Assembly (NCBI GenBank): GCA_016936555.1 | Contig: JAFGXR010000030.1 | Location: forward strand, 1 to 62,201 | From: Spirochaetales bacterium | GTDB lineage: Bacteria; Spirochaetota; Spirochaetia; DSM-2461 | Direction: 5' to 3' | DNA: 62,201 nt | Part shown: piece after piece, positions 45,101-53,591 of the stretch | Layout of the letters: every line of letters starts with the position of its first letter | Numbering within the stretch: position 1 is the first letter of the stretch | Program-made: the position numbers and the translations under genes | Notes under the pieces: model-generated | Seen by the model: only the letters and a program-made list of their open reading frames with translations | The model's database searches: none | Told to the model about the DNA's origin: nothing

Positions 45101-45946
45101 ATGAAGAAAATAAAATCAAAACTGCTATCGGGAGGATCCAGGATCCTTCTGTATTTAACTCTTATTGTATTTGCATTTATTTTTGCATTTCCCTTCTACT
45201 ACGTATTCGTGCTGGCTTCTCAGGAAGGCACGAATATGTATACATTTCCTCCCCATATTTTCTTCAGTTCTCATTACCTGGAGAATATTGGAAAACTTTT
45301 TCGCGATATTCCTTTTGCCAGAAACTTTCTCAATAGTGTGGGAATCGCGACAACGGCAACTTTCGGAACCGCTTTCTTTTGTACCATGGGCGGTTTTGCA
45401 CTGGCGAAATACAGGTTTAAAGGGAAGAAGATCATATACACTTTCATGCTGAGCACAATCGCCATACCTGTATTTCTCAATATTATTCCCTTCTTCAAAA
45501 TGATGGTCGCATTCAATTGGTATAATACCTGGCTGCCGCTGATTATGCCCGGGTTGGCAAATGCTTTCGGTATATTTCTCATGACTCAATTTCTGGAAGA
45601 GGCGGTCCCCGACGATCTTCTGGCCTCTGCGAGAATCGACGGGCTTACCGAGTTCGGCATTCTTATGAAAATTGTCTTTCCTCTCGCGAAGGCCGGTCTG
45701 GCTATACTTATGATCGTTACTTTTATCGGATCCTGGAACAATCTTATCGGGCCTCTTGTATTCCTCCCGGAAAAAATGAAAACGACAATCCCTGTCGCTC
45801 TGACATTGCTCTATAACAATCTTGAGGGGGACCGGGGCGGATTGATGGCGGGTAACACTCTGGCCATTACTCCATTGATGATTGTCGTAATCGCTTTCTC
45901 AAAACAGATCATCGCCGGCCTCACGGCGGGAAGTATTAAAGGCTAA
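45101..45946 (+). CDS. sugar ABC transporter permease, MalG type
   Basis: About 281 residues from ATG 45101, a length normal for MalG; an in-frame ATG at 45095 and a TTG at 45065 are alternatives with no better ribosome site. Six membrane segments are visible. The ATPase-docking EAA loop is DDLLASARIDGLTEFGILMKIVFPLAKAG (about 180-208; only its conserved A-x-x-D-G part is diagnostic). The order binding protein-MalG-MalF is the reverse of the common order. No ATPase gene is present in the operon or window, so a shared MsmK/UgpC-type ATPase elsewhere is probable. Confidence 0.9.
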   Translation: MKKIKSKLLSGGSRILLYLTLIVFAFIFAFPFYYVFVLASQEGTNMYTFPPHIFFSSHYLENIGKLFRDIPFARNFLNSVGIATTATFGTAFFCTMGGFALAKYRFKGKKIIYTFMLSTIAIPVFLNIIPFFKMMVAFNWYNTWLPLIMPGLANAFGIFLMTQFLEEAVPDDLLASARIDGLTEFGILMKIVFPLAKAGLAILMIVTFIGSWNNLIGPLVFLPEKMKTTIPVALTLLYNNLEGDRGGLMAGNTLAITPLMIVVIAFSKQIIAGLTAGSIKG

Positions 45947-45957
45947 AAGGGGCTGGA

Positions 45958-46914
45958 ATGAATAATAACAATCAACGAAGACAATATATGCCGAAGCGTT
46001 CGCTGAGGAAAACTTCCTTTCTGGGAAGTCAGAAATTGGCGCCCTATGTATTTATCAGTCCCTTTATTATCTCGTTTCTGGTTTTCGGTCTTTATCCGAT
46101 CGGATATTCCATTACCATGTCTTTCTGGAAGTGGACTTCCAATGGTCCGCAGGAATTCGTCGGCTTCAGGAATTACATTAAACTTCTGACTTCGGATCCT
46201 TTTTTCCTGAGAACTCTATGGACATCTTTCGTCCTTATGATATTCGGTTCGGGCTTGCAGCATCTTTTTGCTCTGCCCCTGGCCATATTTCTCAATGACA
46301 GCAAAATTAAAGGGAAAGATTTCTTTCAGCTGACCTATTTCCTTCCCTATATTACGAGTACGGTTTCCATCGTTCTGATTTTTTCACAACTCTTTGATGA
46401 AAATTACGGCTGGCTCAACTATATCCTGACCAGCTGGCTTCATCTGAACCCTGTCAAGTGGCTGAATAACCCGACGGCTATTAAAACGTCCATTGCCATC
46501 ATGCTCAACTGGCGTTTTATTGGATGGAACACTCTCATCTATGTCGCGGGGCTTCAATCTATCGACCGGTCCCTCTATGAGGCTGCGGAGATTGACGGCG
46601 CTTCCAAAGTTCAGCAGGCCATCAGGATTACTCTTCCCCTGCTTAAGCCTATTATATTCTTTACTCTTACGTTGAGCATAATCGGCGGCTTTCAGGTTTT
46701 TGATGAAGCCTTTGTCCTTCTCGGAGGCTATACAAGAATGGGCGGTCCCCAGAATGCCGGTTTGACAACGGCTTTCTATCTTATGGCAATGGGTTTTGAA
46801 TTCGGTCGGCTGGGCAAAGGTTCAGCAGTGGCCTGGCTGATGTTCATAGTCATTATCCTTCTCAATATTCTCCACAGGCAGATCGGTCACAGAGAGAAGA
46901 GGAGAACCGCTTAA
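45958..46914 (+). CDS. sugar ABC transporter permease, MalF/UgpA type
   Basis: A 318-residue permease starting at ATG 45958 (AAGGGG upstream, 11 bases after the previous stop). The N-terminal basic stretch is followed by six membrane segments. It has the family opening LAPYVFISPFIISFLVFGLYP and the EAA loop with YEAAEIDGASKVQQAIRITL. Pairs with the MalG-type permease to form the channel for the periplasmic binding protein at 43739. Confidence 0.92.
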   Translation: MNNNNQRRQYMPKRSLRKTSFLGSQKLAPYVFISPFIISFLVFGLYPIGYSITMSFWKWTSNGPQEFVGFRNYIKLLTSDPFFLRTLWTSFVLMIFGSGLQHLFALPLAIFLNDSKIKGKDFFQLTYFLPYITSTVSIVLIFSQLFDENYGWLNYILTSWLHLNPVKWLNNPTAIKTSIAIMLNWRFIGWNTLIYVAGLQSIDRSLYEAAEIDGASKVQQAIRITLPLLKPIIFFTLTLSIIGGFQVFDEAFVLLGGYTRMGGPQNAGLTTAFYLMAMGFEFGRLGKGSAVAWLMFIVIILLNILHRQIGHREKRRTA

Positions 46915-46923
46915 CGATTTATC

Positions 46924-46948
46924 GGAGGTTCCTATTGGGTAAACCTCC
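46924..46948 (+). repeat. 7 bp hairpin in the importer operon
   Basis: GGAGGTT and AACCTCC flank a ten-base loop just after the permease stop, with no T-run. It could stabilise the upstream message and set different levels for the importer and the next genes. Confidence 0.4.
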
Positions 46949-47026
46949 CTTGAAAACAGGACATATCTGGCGAATCTAATTCGGCGATTATGTATATCAC
47001 AGAATAAGTTAAAGGAGATTTAAAAG

Positions 47027-47653
47027 ATGAAGATAAGAAACTTTTTGTTTGCTTTTCTTGTTGCATCAACAGTAATGGTATTTTCAGGTTGTCTTTCAAC
47101 AGGCGAAGTCGTCAATTACGTGGAAGGCGAGAATATGCTCGTCAACGGTGATTTCGAGGCAGGTCAGGATCCCTGGACGCCATGGTACGACGAAGGATGG
47201 GGCGGTGCAGGATTAATCACCTGGGACAATGGAATGGCGACTGTCAATATCGACGAACCCGGTACAGCTCCCTGGGCTGTGGCTATGCATTATAAAAAAA
47301 TCCTGATTGAGAAAGGGGAAACCTACGTATTCAGATTCAGAGCTAAAGCTGATGAAAAAAGAATTATCCGTACAAACATCGCCAATGGTCTGGCTCCTGC
47401 TGATCCTCCATACCTCTATTACCAGGAAGTCGAACTCGGAACCGATTGGCAGACATATGAATATAAATTCAAGATGCCTTTCAGAACGGATAAATTCGGG
47501 CGGATTGATTTCAACTGTGCCATGAACATCGGCGAGTTCCTCCCCGAAGGAACATCGTGGACTCCCGAAGCTCTTGAAGCCACCAGTGACGCAACAGTTT
47601 ACATCGATGATGTGGAACTGAGGAAGATGGTTCCCGAAACTGCAGCTGAGTAA
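47027..47653 (+). CDS. lipoprotein with CBM4/9-like carbohydrate-binding module
   Basis: A 208-residue lipoprotein (lipobox FSG-C, C22). The mature part is one jelly-roll module: NMLVNGDFEAGQDPWTPW (about 37-54), AWAVAMHYKKILIEKGETY (with PW before it), FRFRAKADEKR, and the closing TVYIDDVELRKM. This NGDFE...YxFxFxAKA...IDDVEL pattern is the CBM4/9 (CBM_4_9) signature; CBM4 members often bind beta-1,3-glucan. AAAGGAG precedes the ATG. As a free binding protein after the importer it may capture glucan at the surface. Confidence 0.85.
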   Translation: MKIRNFLFAFLVASTVMVFSGCLSTGEVVNYVEGENMLVNGDFEAGQDPWTPWYDEGWGGAGLITWDNGMATVNIDEPGTAPWAVAMHYKKILIEKGETYVFRFRAKADEKRIIRTNIANGLAPADPPYLYYQEVELGTDWQTYEYKFKMPFRTDKFGRIDFNCAMNIGEFLPEGTSWTPEALEATSDATVYIDDVELRKMVPETAAE

Positions 47654-47668
47654 TTGAAGGACAAACAA

Positions 47669-49207
47669 ATGAAACAGAGAACTGCATTATCACTGATATT
47701 GATATTACTTGCATCGGCCAATCTTTTCGCCATAAAAGATTACGATAATACTACGGGTACTGAAGACGGGCTGTATGAAAACAAGCAGGACATTCCTTTA
47801 AAATCCAAACTGGAGATCGATGTCGAACTGGCAACAATCTGGGGATTTGATTTTAATCAATTGTCCTCGGGTTTCAGGGAAATTATTGACATTGACTTAT
47901 TGTACACGTTAAATCCCTATACAAAATTCCGCTCCGATACGGAAGGTTTGGATATAAACAAGCCCTATGGTATGGTTCTGGTTGACGGAGCTCATCTTGA
48001 GTTCAAAATTTCCGACCAGAGCGGAGATCAGAGAGCTGCCTTTCCCGATCCCGAAACGACACAGAATATTTCGATCAATTATGAAAATATTTTCGGTAAA
48101 ATAGTATGGGATCCCTTTTATCTTCTCGTCGGTTCAAGTGAAACGGGAAACCATTATGACAGAATCAGCGGCTGGACCTTTTTGAAAAGCACAAGTAAGA
48201 TCCGTGCCAACCTGGCTCATCTCGGTTACAGGGTCCCCTTTGTCACTGCAAACAGCACAAGCAGATGGGCGCAGGAAGGAAAGACAGACTGGATTGAAAA
48301 TGAAGCGGCTGATTCCATTCTCGGACTCGGATTCGGAATCGGTGCAACGGAAATGATGCTTTCGATCGGTTCAAAACAGGACTGGGAGAAAAATACCGAA
48401 AATAAATACGATGTCGGTTTTGCCATCGAGTCAAACCCCGTCGGCGATTTAACTGTTAAAGGATATATCAATACCGGTATCAATTATGTCGCTCTGCCTC
48501 TGGATTTCGCTGTTTCCGCCGGTTACAGATTTGATCTGGGAGTTATCGGAAACAACGCTTTGAGTCTGGTACCCTACGTAGCCATGGATGGAAGCTTCGT
48601 CAGCGGTCTTCCTCTTGCCGACAACTATGAAAAGGACTGGCCCTTTGAAGAGCTGGCTGCCGAAATTTCCGGCGGTATCACTCTGGAGTGGGGCGGACCC
48701 GTCGGCTGGGGATACGAACCTCTCAATAACATTATGACTGACCGGGGGCCCGGGATTACTGTCTCAGCCAGTCTGTACAATCCCGGATTCCAGTTCAAGC
48801 GTGAAGAGAATCCCGCAAGCGAGGTGACTGTTGCCCTTTCCGTATTTGAAGATACAAAAGGCGGATTGATTCCGAATCTCGGTATGTCCGGTGTTCTCGA
48901 ATTCGGGGATATCACAAACAGCCAGGAAACGACAGACGATCTCAATACCAACATTAATGAGAAATTCAAGATTCAGTACGGTCTTTATCTTGATTATCTT
49001 ATTATGGATATGTTCAAGCCTTACACCAGATTTTCGAAAACGGTTATGTACGGTCCTATCGACTTTGAAGTCGGAACAGAGTTTATGGTTATACCCAATA
49101 CGGTTATGACAATCAGCTATGAAAATGCAGCTATAAATTCTCTGTTCGATGATGATTTCGAAAAAGACAAAGGCTTGCTGGCCGTAGAGCTGAAAGTCAC
49201 TCTCTAA
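47669..49207 (+). CDS. outer-membrane barrel, candidate glucan-oligosaccharide porin
   Basis: About 512 residues from ATG 47669 (GAAGGAC upstream; a TTG at 47654 is less likely because the signal peptide starts at MKQRTALSLIL). After the signal (1-21), the whole chain alternates polar and aromatic residues with turns, and it ends in LLAVELKVTL, as expected for a barrel C-terminus. No lipobox. It is the last gene of the importer operon and is followed by a strong terminator. Family not recognised. Transport role is inferred from position. Confidence 0.68.
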   Translation: MKQRTALSLILILLASANLFAIKDYDNTTGTEDGLYENKQDIPLKSKLEIDVELATIWGFDFNQLSSGFREIIDIDLLYTLNPYTKFRSDTEGLDINKPYGMVLVDGAHLEFKISDQSGDQRAAFPDPETTQNISINYENIFGKIVWDPFYLLVGSSETGNHYDRISGWTFLKSTSKIRANLAHLGYRVPFVTANSTSRWAQEGKTDWIENEAADSILGLGFGIGATEMMLSIGSKQDWEKNTENKYDVGFAIESNPVGDLTVKGYINTGINYVALPLDFAVSAGYRFDLGVIGNNALSLVPYVAMDGSFVSGLPLADNYEKDWPFEELAAEISGGITLEWGGPVGWGYEPLNNIMTDRGPGITVSASLYNPGFQFKREENPASEVTVALSVFEDTKGGLIPNLGMSGVLEFGDITNSQETTDDLNTNINEKFKIQYGLYLDYLIMDMFKPYTRFSKTVMYGPIDFEVGTEFMVIPNTVMTISYENAAINSLFDDDFEKDKGLLAVELKVTL

Positions 49208-49232
49208 ATTAAACTTTATTTATTTCTCTCAG

Positions 49233-49278
49233 GAAAGGCTGTTGTTTGCGATAAAACAACAGCCTTTCTCATTTTTAA
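49233..49278 (+). terminator. strong terminator ending the importer operon
   Basis: A long near-perfect stem pairs GAAAGGCTGTTGTTT (49233-49247) with AAAACAACAGCCTTTC (49253-49268) and is followed by TCATTTTTAATT. It ends the 43739-49207 transcription unit. Confidence 0.88.
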
Positions 49279-49334
49279 TTATTGCTGATTTATTCATATG
49301 CTCTGGGGGAGAACAGTTGTATAAGTCCTTTTCT

Positions 49335-49500
49335 ACAGCCCTCACCCGGCCTCTCCCGGACAGACTGTGTGAAAACTCTTACACAACTTTACTCTGAGAG
49401 GGCTTTTTCCCGCCCTCACCCCCAGACCCTCTCCTCGTAGGAGAGGGTTGGTAAAGGCAATGACCTAGTTTTCACACAGTCATAGAGGGAGAAGGGGAGG
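49335..49500 (-). repeat. dispersed non-coding repeat, copy 1
   Basis: This non-coding stretch holds CCCTCACCC/CTCTCCC blocks, a 15 bp inverted pair GACTGTGTGAAAACT (49363-49377) and its complement (49467-49481), and a short palindrome CCCTCTCC-N5-GGAGAGGG. The reverse complement of 49443-49481 matches 62085-62123 at 35 of 39 positions. No coding frame or transposase is present. It resembles a small MITE-like or intergenic repeat. Confidence 0.7.
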
Positions 49501-49501
49501 A

Positions 49502-51661
49502 TTAATTCTGAGAATAATGCCGCACCCAATCAATATACATATATAGAGGGAATGGTGTTTCGGTATCGGGTGTGTAGGTGTAACTTCCGCCTATGGCAAT
49601 ATTGAAAATGATATACATATCTTTGTGGAACTCTTCGATGGTGCTGATATCGGCTGTATGTACCGTAGTCCCGTCAACCTTCCAGACCAGTTGAGAGGAG
49701 TCCCATTCAATTTCAAATACATGGTAGTTATCGCTGAACAGTCCGGCATCAAGAGAGAAGAAGTTGGAACTGGAGGGAATTCCCGCTGTGGAATGGATAG
49801 CCTGTCCAACCGTTGTGTGTCCCCATTCTCCATCATTAACAGCCGTGGATCCGCTTTCAAGAATATCTATTTCACCGCAATCCGGCCATTTCGTATCTCC
49901 TCCCGTATCTTTGTAATTGTCACCGAGGAGCCAGAACGCCGGCCAGACCCCTTTACCGGAAGGCAGCTTGATCCTGGCGGCCAATTTCCCGTATCTGACC
50001 AGTTTGCCGGCTGAACCGGAGGTTCCGTCACTTCCTCCCGGGTTGGAGATAACTCTCGCCGATGTGAAGTCTCCGTAATCGTAACCGGACCCGGTATGCT
50101 CCGCTTTGAGAATCATATTCCCATCCAGAACATAGGCTGTGGAAGCATCTCCTGTATAGAGTTGAAGTTCGTCATTGAATCTGGTTACCGGTATCAATCT
50201 CTCCCATGTGTCCGTATCAAAAGCGCCATAACGGAATTCATCGGACCAGACCGGTGTCCAACCGGACCCGGGATCGTAGTCATCGGAGGGATCATCGGCA
50301 ACAATGGCAATGTTGAATCGAGCTGTAGCCGCGGTCAGGTCTGTTAGGGCAGATTCGATATCCACAGTAGTGGAACCGGAATCATCAGCTACCGCCCCGG
50401 CCTGAATAATTGATGCTGTAAAATCGTCTTTTGCTATTTGTGAGACATTTCCCGAAGCTGTACCCACCACCGTATTGCTGTTTAATGTCTCAGCTTTTGC
50501 TATAGCTTCGTTCAACCTGGTAAAGTCGGCGATTATGGCCTCTCTGAAAGTTATTCCGGCCTCCTGCAATATCGCAAGAGCGTTGTCGACTTCCGATTGA
50601 GATCCTGCCGTTTCAACAACGTTCTGAGCAGCCGCGATGGCCTGCTCAAAAAGATCCGCATCAGTCTGGGAGACGTTTCCGGCTCCAGTTCCGATCAGAG
50701 TCTCATTCCATAAGAGCCATGCTTCGCTGATTTCAACAGACAGGGCTGTCGTATTAAATGAGATTATGGATTCGAGAAATGCCGCTGTGGCGGAATTCAG
50801 AGACTCTGCGGCATTATTGATATCGCTTTGAGTGGCGGCCAGGCTGTCCAGAACCGCCTGTGCCGCGGCAATGGCGGCAGTAAAGGCATCCTTGGCGGAC
50901 TGTGACACCTGACCGGTTATAGTTCCAACCTCTACGCTGGAATTCAGAGCATTTGCTTCGGTTATCAGTGCAGCTAAGTCCGCCGGGATTTCCACTATGT
51001 CGAACTGAATATCCACCAGGAATGTCGTCTCTTCGTATGATTCATCTCCTATTGAATCTCCGGGACCGGGATGCCAGAGGCCTATGCAGTTAAATCGTGA
51101 GAAATCGACTTCATCGTAATCCGACAGGGGGACTCTGTAGATTTCCCATTCGCCATCAATTTGAGAAGGATAATCGAGTAGATTGAGAGACTGCCCGGTT
51201 TGAGGGTCTTCGAAACGCAATTCCATATTTCCGACTGCAGCCTCCAGACCCTTAAGGGCCACTTCCGCAATCGTATAAGGTCTCATATCAAAAGTTGTGG
51301 TTCCCGATTCGCTGATCTGCAGATAAATACCGCCCCAGTTTGTCCCTGTAAAAATATATTCCAGAGAGTTTGCCTGACTAAAATAGCTTTCGCTATGCAG
51401 TGATGAATCTCTTGCTTCATTAAGAGCGGCGGTTTTCTCTGCTGTTGCAATTACACTTCCTGAGGGTCTTCTGAACGTTGTGGATTCAGGTGGATCGGCA
51501 CGGAAATTCCCCCAGACAATCTCTAGAGCCGTTTCCTCCTGCTGATTTGATCCATCAATGATCTCCTGTTCTTCTTCCGGAGTTTCTTCCGGCAGTACAT
51601 TACAGGACCCGAAAAATAAAGCTGCCGCAGATAGAACCGCTACGAAGGCTTTTCTTTTCAT
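49502..51661 (-). CDS. multi-module GH16 beta-glucanase lipoprotein
   Basis: A 719-residue lipoprotein (lipobox FGS-C, C20). Module 1 (46-224) is the binding-type beta-sandwich also seen at 42788, with NWGGIYLQI and GLWHPGPGDSIGD. Three helical repeats of about 75 residues follow (227-302, 305-378, 379-455), each with GT(x)TGQVSQSAKDAF-type cores such as GNVSQIAKDDFTASI; they resemble FIVAR spacer modules. The GH16 domain (462-719) has GVWPAFWLLGDN and GEIDILESG, with E597, D599 and E602 as the catalytic set. The helical modules probably hold the enzyme away from the cell. A terminator lies between it and the upstream GH3 gene. Confidence 0.92.
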   Translation of the reverse strand: MKRKAFVAVLSAAALFFGSCNVLPEETPEEEQEIIDGSNQQEETALEIVWGNFRADPPESTTFRRPSGSVIATAEKTAALNEARDSSLHSESYFSQANSLEYIFTGTNWGGIYLQISESGTTTFDMRPYTIAEVALKGLEAAVGNMELRFEDPQTGQSLNLLDYPSQIDGEWEIYRVPLSDYDEVDFSRFNCIGLWHPGPGDSIGDESYEETTFLVDIQFDIVEIPADLAALITEANALNSSVEVGTITGQVSQSAKDAFTAAIAAAQAVLDSLAATQSDINNAAESLNSATAAFLESIISFNTTALSVEISEAWLLWNETLIGTGAGNVSQTDADLFEQAIAAAQNVVETAGSQSEVDNALAILQEAGITFREAIIADFTRLNEAIAKAETLNSNTVVGTASGNVSQIAKDDFTASIIQAGAVADDSGSTTVDIESALTDLTAATARFNIAIVADDPSDDYDPGSGWTPVWSDEFRYGAFDTDTWERLIPVTRFNDELQLYTGDASTAYVLDGNMILKAEHTGSGYDYGDFTSARVISNPGGSDGTSGSAGKLVRYGKLAARIKLPSGKGVWPAFWLLGDNYKDTGGDTKWPDCGEIDILESGSTAVNDGEWGHTTVGQAIHSTAGIPSSSNFFSLDAGLFSDNYHVFEIEWDSSQLVWKVDGTTVHTADISTIEEFHKDMYIIFNIAIGGSYTYTPDTETPFPLYMYIDWVRHYSQN

Positions 51662-51682
51662 TTGTATCTCCTTTCTGACAAT

Positions 51683-51716
51683 AAAAAAAGGCTTTCTCGA
51701 CGTGTGAGAAAGCCTT
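51683..51716 (-). terminator. intrinsic terminator/attenuator between GH3 and multi-module GH16
   Basis: On the minus strand AAGGCTTTCTC, a seven-base loop and GAGAAAGCCTT are followed by seven T. No promoter or GTTG-N11-CAAC site is seen between it and the next gene, so the downstream GH16 probably depends on read-through. Confidence 0.82.
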
Positions 51717-51758
51717 GTATTTGACGTTTTAAAAATTCCGCGATGTTATGGCAGAATA

Positions 51759-53567
51759 TTAATAAGTCAAACCGAATCCATAGGGAAACAGAGCTTCTCC
51801 GGCATGTTCGGAATCGGCGCTGAGGGGGATCTGGTCCATAGAGGCAGGCCATGTGTGGGAGAGTTTTCCCGTTGGAGCATAATCTCCGAACAGGACGTCG
51901 GCAACTCCCAGCCCTTCGGTGCCCGGCAGCCAGGCTGCCAAAAAAGCGTCGCTTAATTCAAGAGCTTCATTGATGATCATGGGGCGGCCGCTGATAAGAA
52001 CGGTTACAATTTTAGTTCCGCTTTCCTTGATCTTTCTGATTGTCTCAAGATCATTCGGAGTAAGATCGAGGGTTTTTCTGTCGCCTTTTCCTTCCGCGTA
52101 AGCCTGTTCGCCTATAACAACGATGGCCACATTTTCAGAGCCGTCGGAGAGGTCTCCCTTCTGGGAAAAAATAATCGTGCTGTTTCCGGAAACACTCTGT
52201 TCAATGGCTTCAAGAACGGGAGTGCCCACTGTCAGATCGTTTCCTCTCTCTCCCTGCCAGGTCAACGTCCAGCCTCCGCATTGGGCTCCCAGGTTGTTTG
52301 CATTTGATCCGGAAACCAGGATTTTTTCCAGATTCTTATCGAGCGGCAAAAGACTGTTTTCATTTTTAAGAAGAACGAGTGATTTGCGGACTGCCTCTCT
52401 GGCCACATCTCTATGCTCTTGAGAACCTATGAGGGGCGTCAGGGACCTGTCCGTAAGAGGGTTTTCAAAAAGGCCGAGTTCGAACTTGGCTGTCAGTATT
52501 TTGCCTACCGATTCGTCTATTCTCTCCATGGAGATCTTCCCTGATTTTACGCTTCTGGTCAGTGAATCGAGAAAGGGGATATAGTCGGCGGGGCACATGA
52601 CCATATCTATACCGGCATTGATAGCTGTAACAATCTGCTGATCGTAATTCCCTTTGAGCTGTTTCACTCCAGCCCAGTCCGAGACTATAAATCCTTCAAA
52701 ACCGAGTTCTTCTTTCAGGACATCTGTCATCAGGTACTGGTTTCCATGAAGCTTGTCCCCGTTCCAGCTGTTGAACGATGCCATGATTGAACCGACATTT
52801 TCCTCAATGGCTCCGATATAGGGAGGAAGATGAATCTCTCTCAGTTCCTCTTCATCCATAATGGAATTTCCCTGGTCCTTCCCGTCTTCAGTTCCTCCAT
52901 CTGCAACATAATGCTTTGCCGTGGCCAGTATCGTCGTGCTAGCCGACAGATCATCGCCCTGATAGCCCCGTATGGCAGCTTTCCCGAGTTCTGTCACCAG
53001 TTCCGGATCTTCCCCGAACCCTTCGTAGGTTCTGCCCCATCGCTCATCCTGAGGGACTGCTACACAGGGCGCGAAAGTCCAATCCATGCCGGTTCCCGAA
53101 ACTTCCATTGCTGTTATTCGGGCGATCTCTTCGACCAGTTCAGGATCCCTGGTCGCTCCCAGTCCGATATTGTGGGGGAAAATTGTAGCCCCGTACACAT
53201 TATTATGACCGTGTACCGCATCAACTCCATATATCAGGGGGATGCCCAGTCGTGTATTCAGGGCATAACTCTGGAAATTATCGTAATAATCCGCCCAGTC
53301 CGCCGGATCGTCGGTCCGGGGGCCGACTCCGCCGCCGCTCAGCAGGGATCCCAGGTGATAGCGGGTTATGTCTTCGAGGTCAATGAGATCCGAAGTATTC
53401 ACCTGGGTCATCTGCCCCAGTTTTTCTTCCAGAGTCATAATTGACAGGAGATAGCTGACTCTTTCATCGACTGGTTTGCCCGAATCTGTGTACTTTTGCT
53501 GATCTACGGACGCACATGATAGAAACATGAGTATTGGTAAAGTAAACAGCAGTAATGCTTTTTTCAT
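51759..53567 (-). CDS. GH3 beta-glucosidase lipoprotein
   Basis: A 602-residue lipoprotein (lipobox FLS-C, C18). The GH3 N-terminal barrel runs from about 30 to 370, with GVDAVHGHNNVYGATIFPHN, the substrate-binding AKHYVADGG (K218/H219), and nucleophile D297 in GFIVSDWAG. The second alpha/beta domain follows (about 385-600) with KSLVLLKNENSLLPL. The chain ends at HAGEALFPYGFGLTY, so the C-terminal fibronectin-III domain of ~750-residue relatives is absent. It should release glucose from oligosaccharides made by the GH16 enzymes. It follows the 53592 GH16 gene by 24 bases in one operon. Confidence 0.94.
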   Translation of the reverse strand: MKKALLLFTLPILMFLSCASVDQQKYTDSGKPVDERVSYLLSIMTLEEKLGQMTQVNTSDLIDLEDITRYHLGSLLSGGGVGPRTDDPADWADYYDNFQSYALNTRLGIPLIYGVDAVHGHNNVYGATIFPHNIGLGATRDPELVEEIARITAMEVSGTGMDWTFAPCVAVPQDERWGRTYEGFGEDPELVTELGKAAIRGYQGDDLSASTTILATAKHYVADGGTEDGKDQGNSIMDEEELREIHLPPYIGAIEENVGSIMASFNSWNGDKLHGNQYLMTDVLKEELGFEGFIVSDWAGVKQLKGNYDQQIVTAINAGIDMVMCPADYIPFLDSLTRSVKSGKISMERIDESVGKILTAKFELGLFENPLTDRSLTPLIGSQEHRDVAREAVRKSLVLLKNENSLLPLDKNLEKILVSGSNANNLGAQCGGWTLTWQGERGNDLTVGTPVLEAIEQSVSGNSTIIFSQKGDLSDGSENVAIVVIGEQAYAEGKGDRKTLDLTPNDLETIRKIKESGTKIVTVLISGRPMIINEALELSDAFLAAWLPGTEGLGVADVLFGDYAPTGKLSHTWPASMDQIPLSADSEHAGEALFPYGFGLTY

Positions 53568-53591
53568 ATTAAATCCTTCTTTTCTTCGAAA

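Noticed and set aside
49241-49260. GTTG...CAAC pair inside the importer terminator
   Set aside because: The gap is twelve, not eleven, bases and the pair is simply part of the terminator stem.
49335-49500. CRISPR array
   Set aside because: The C-rich blocks are not evenly spaced direct repeats with unique spacers; they are an inverted, dispersed repeat.
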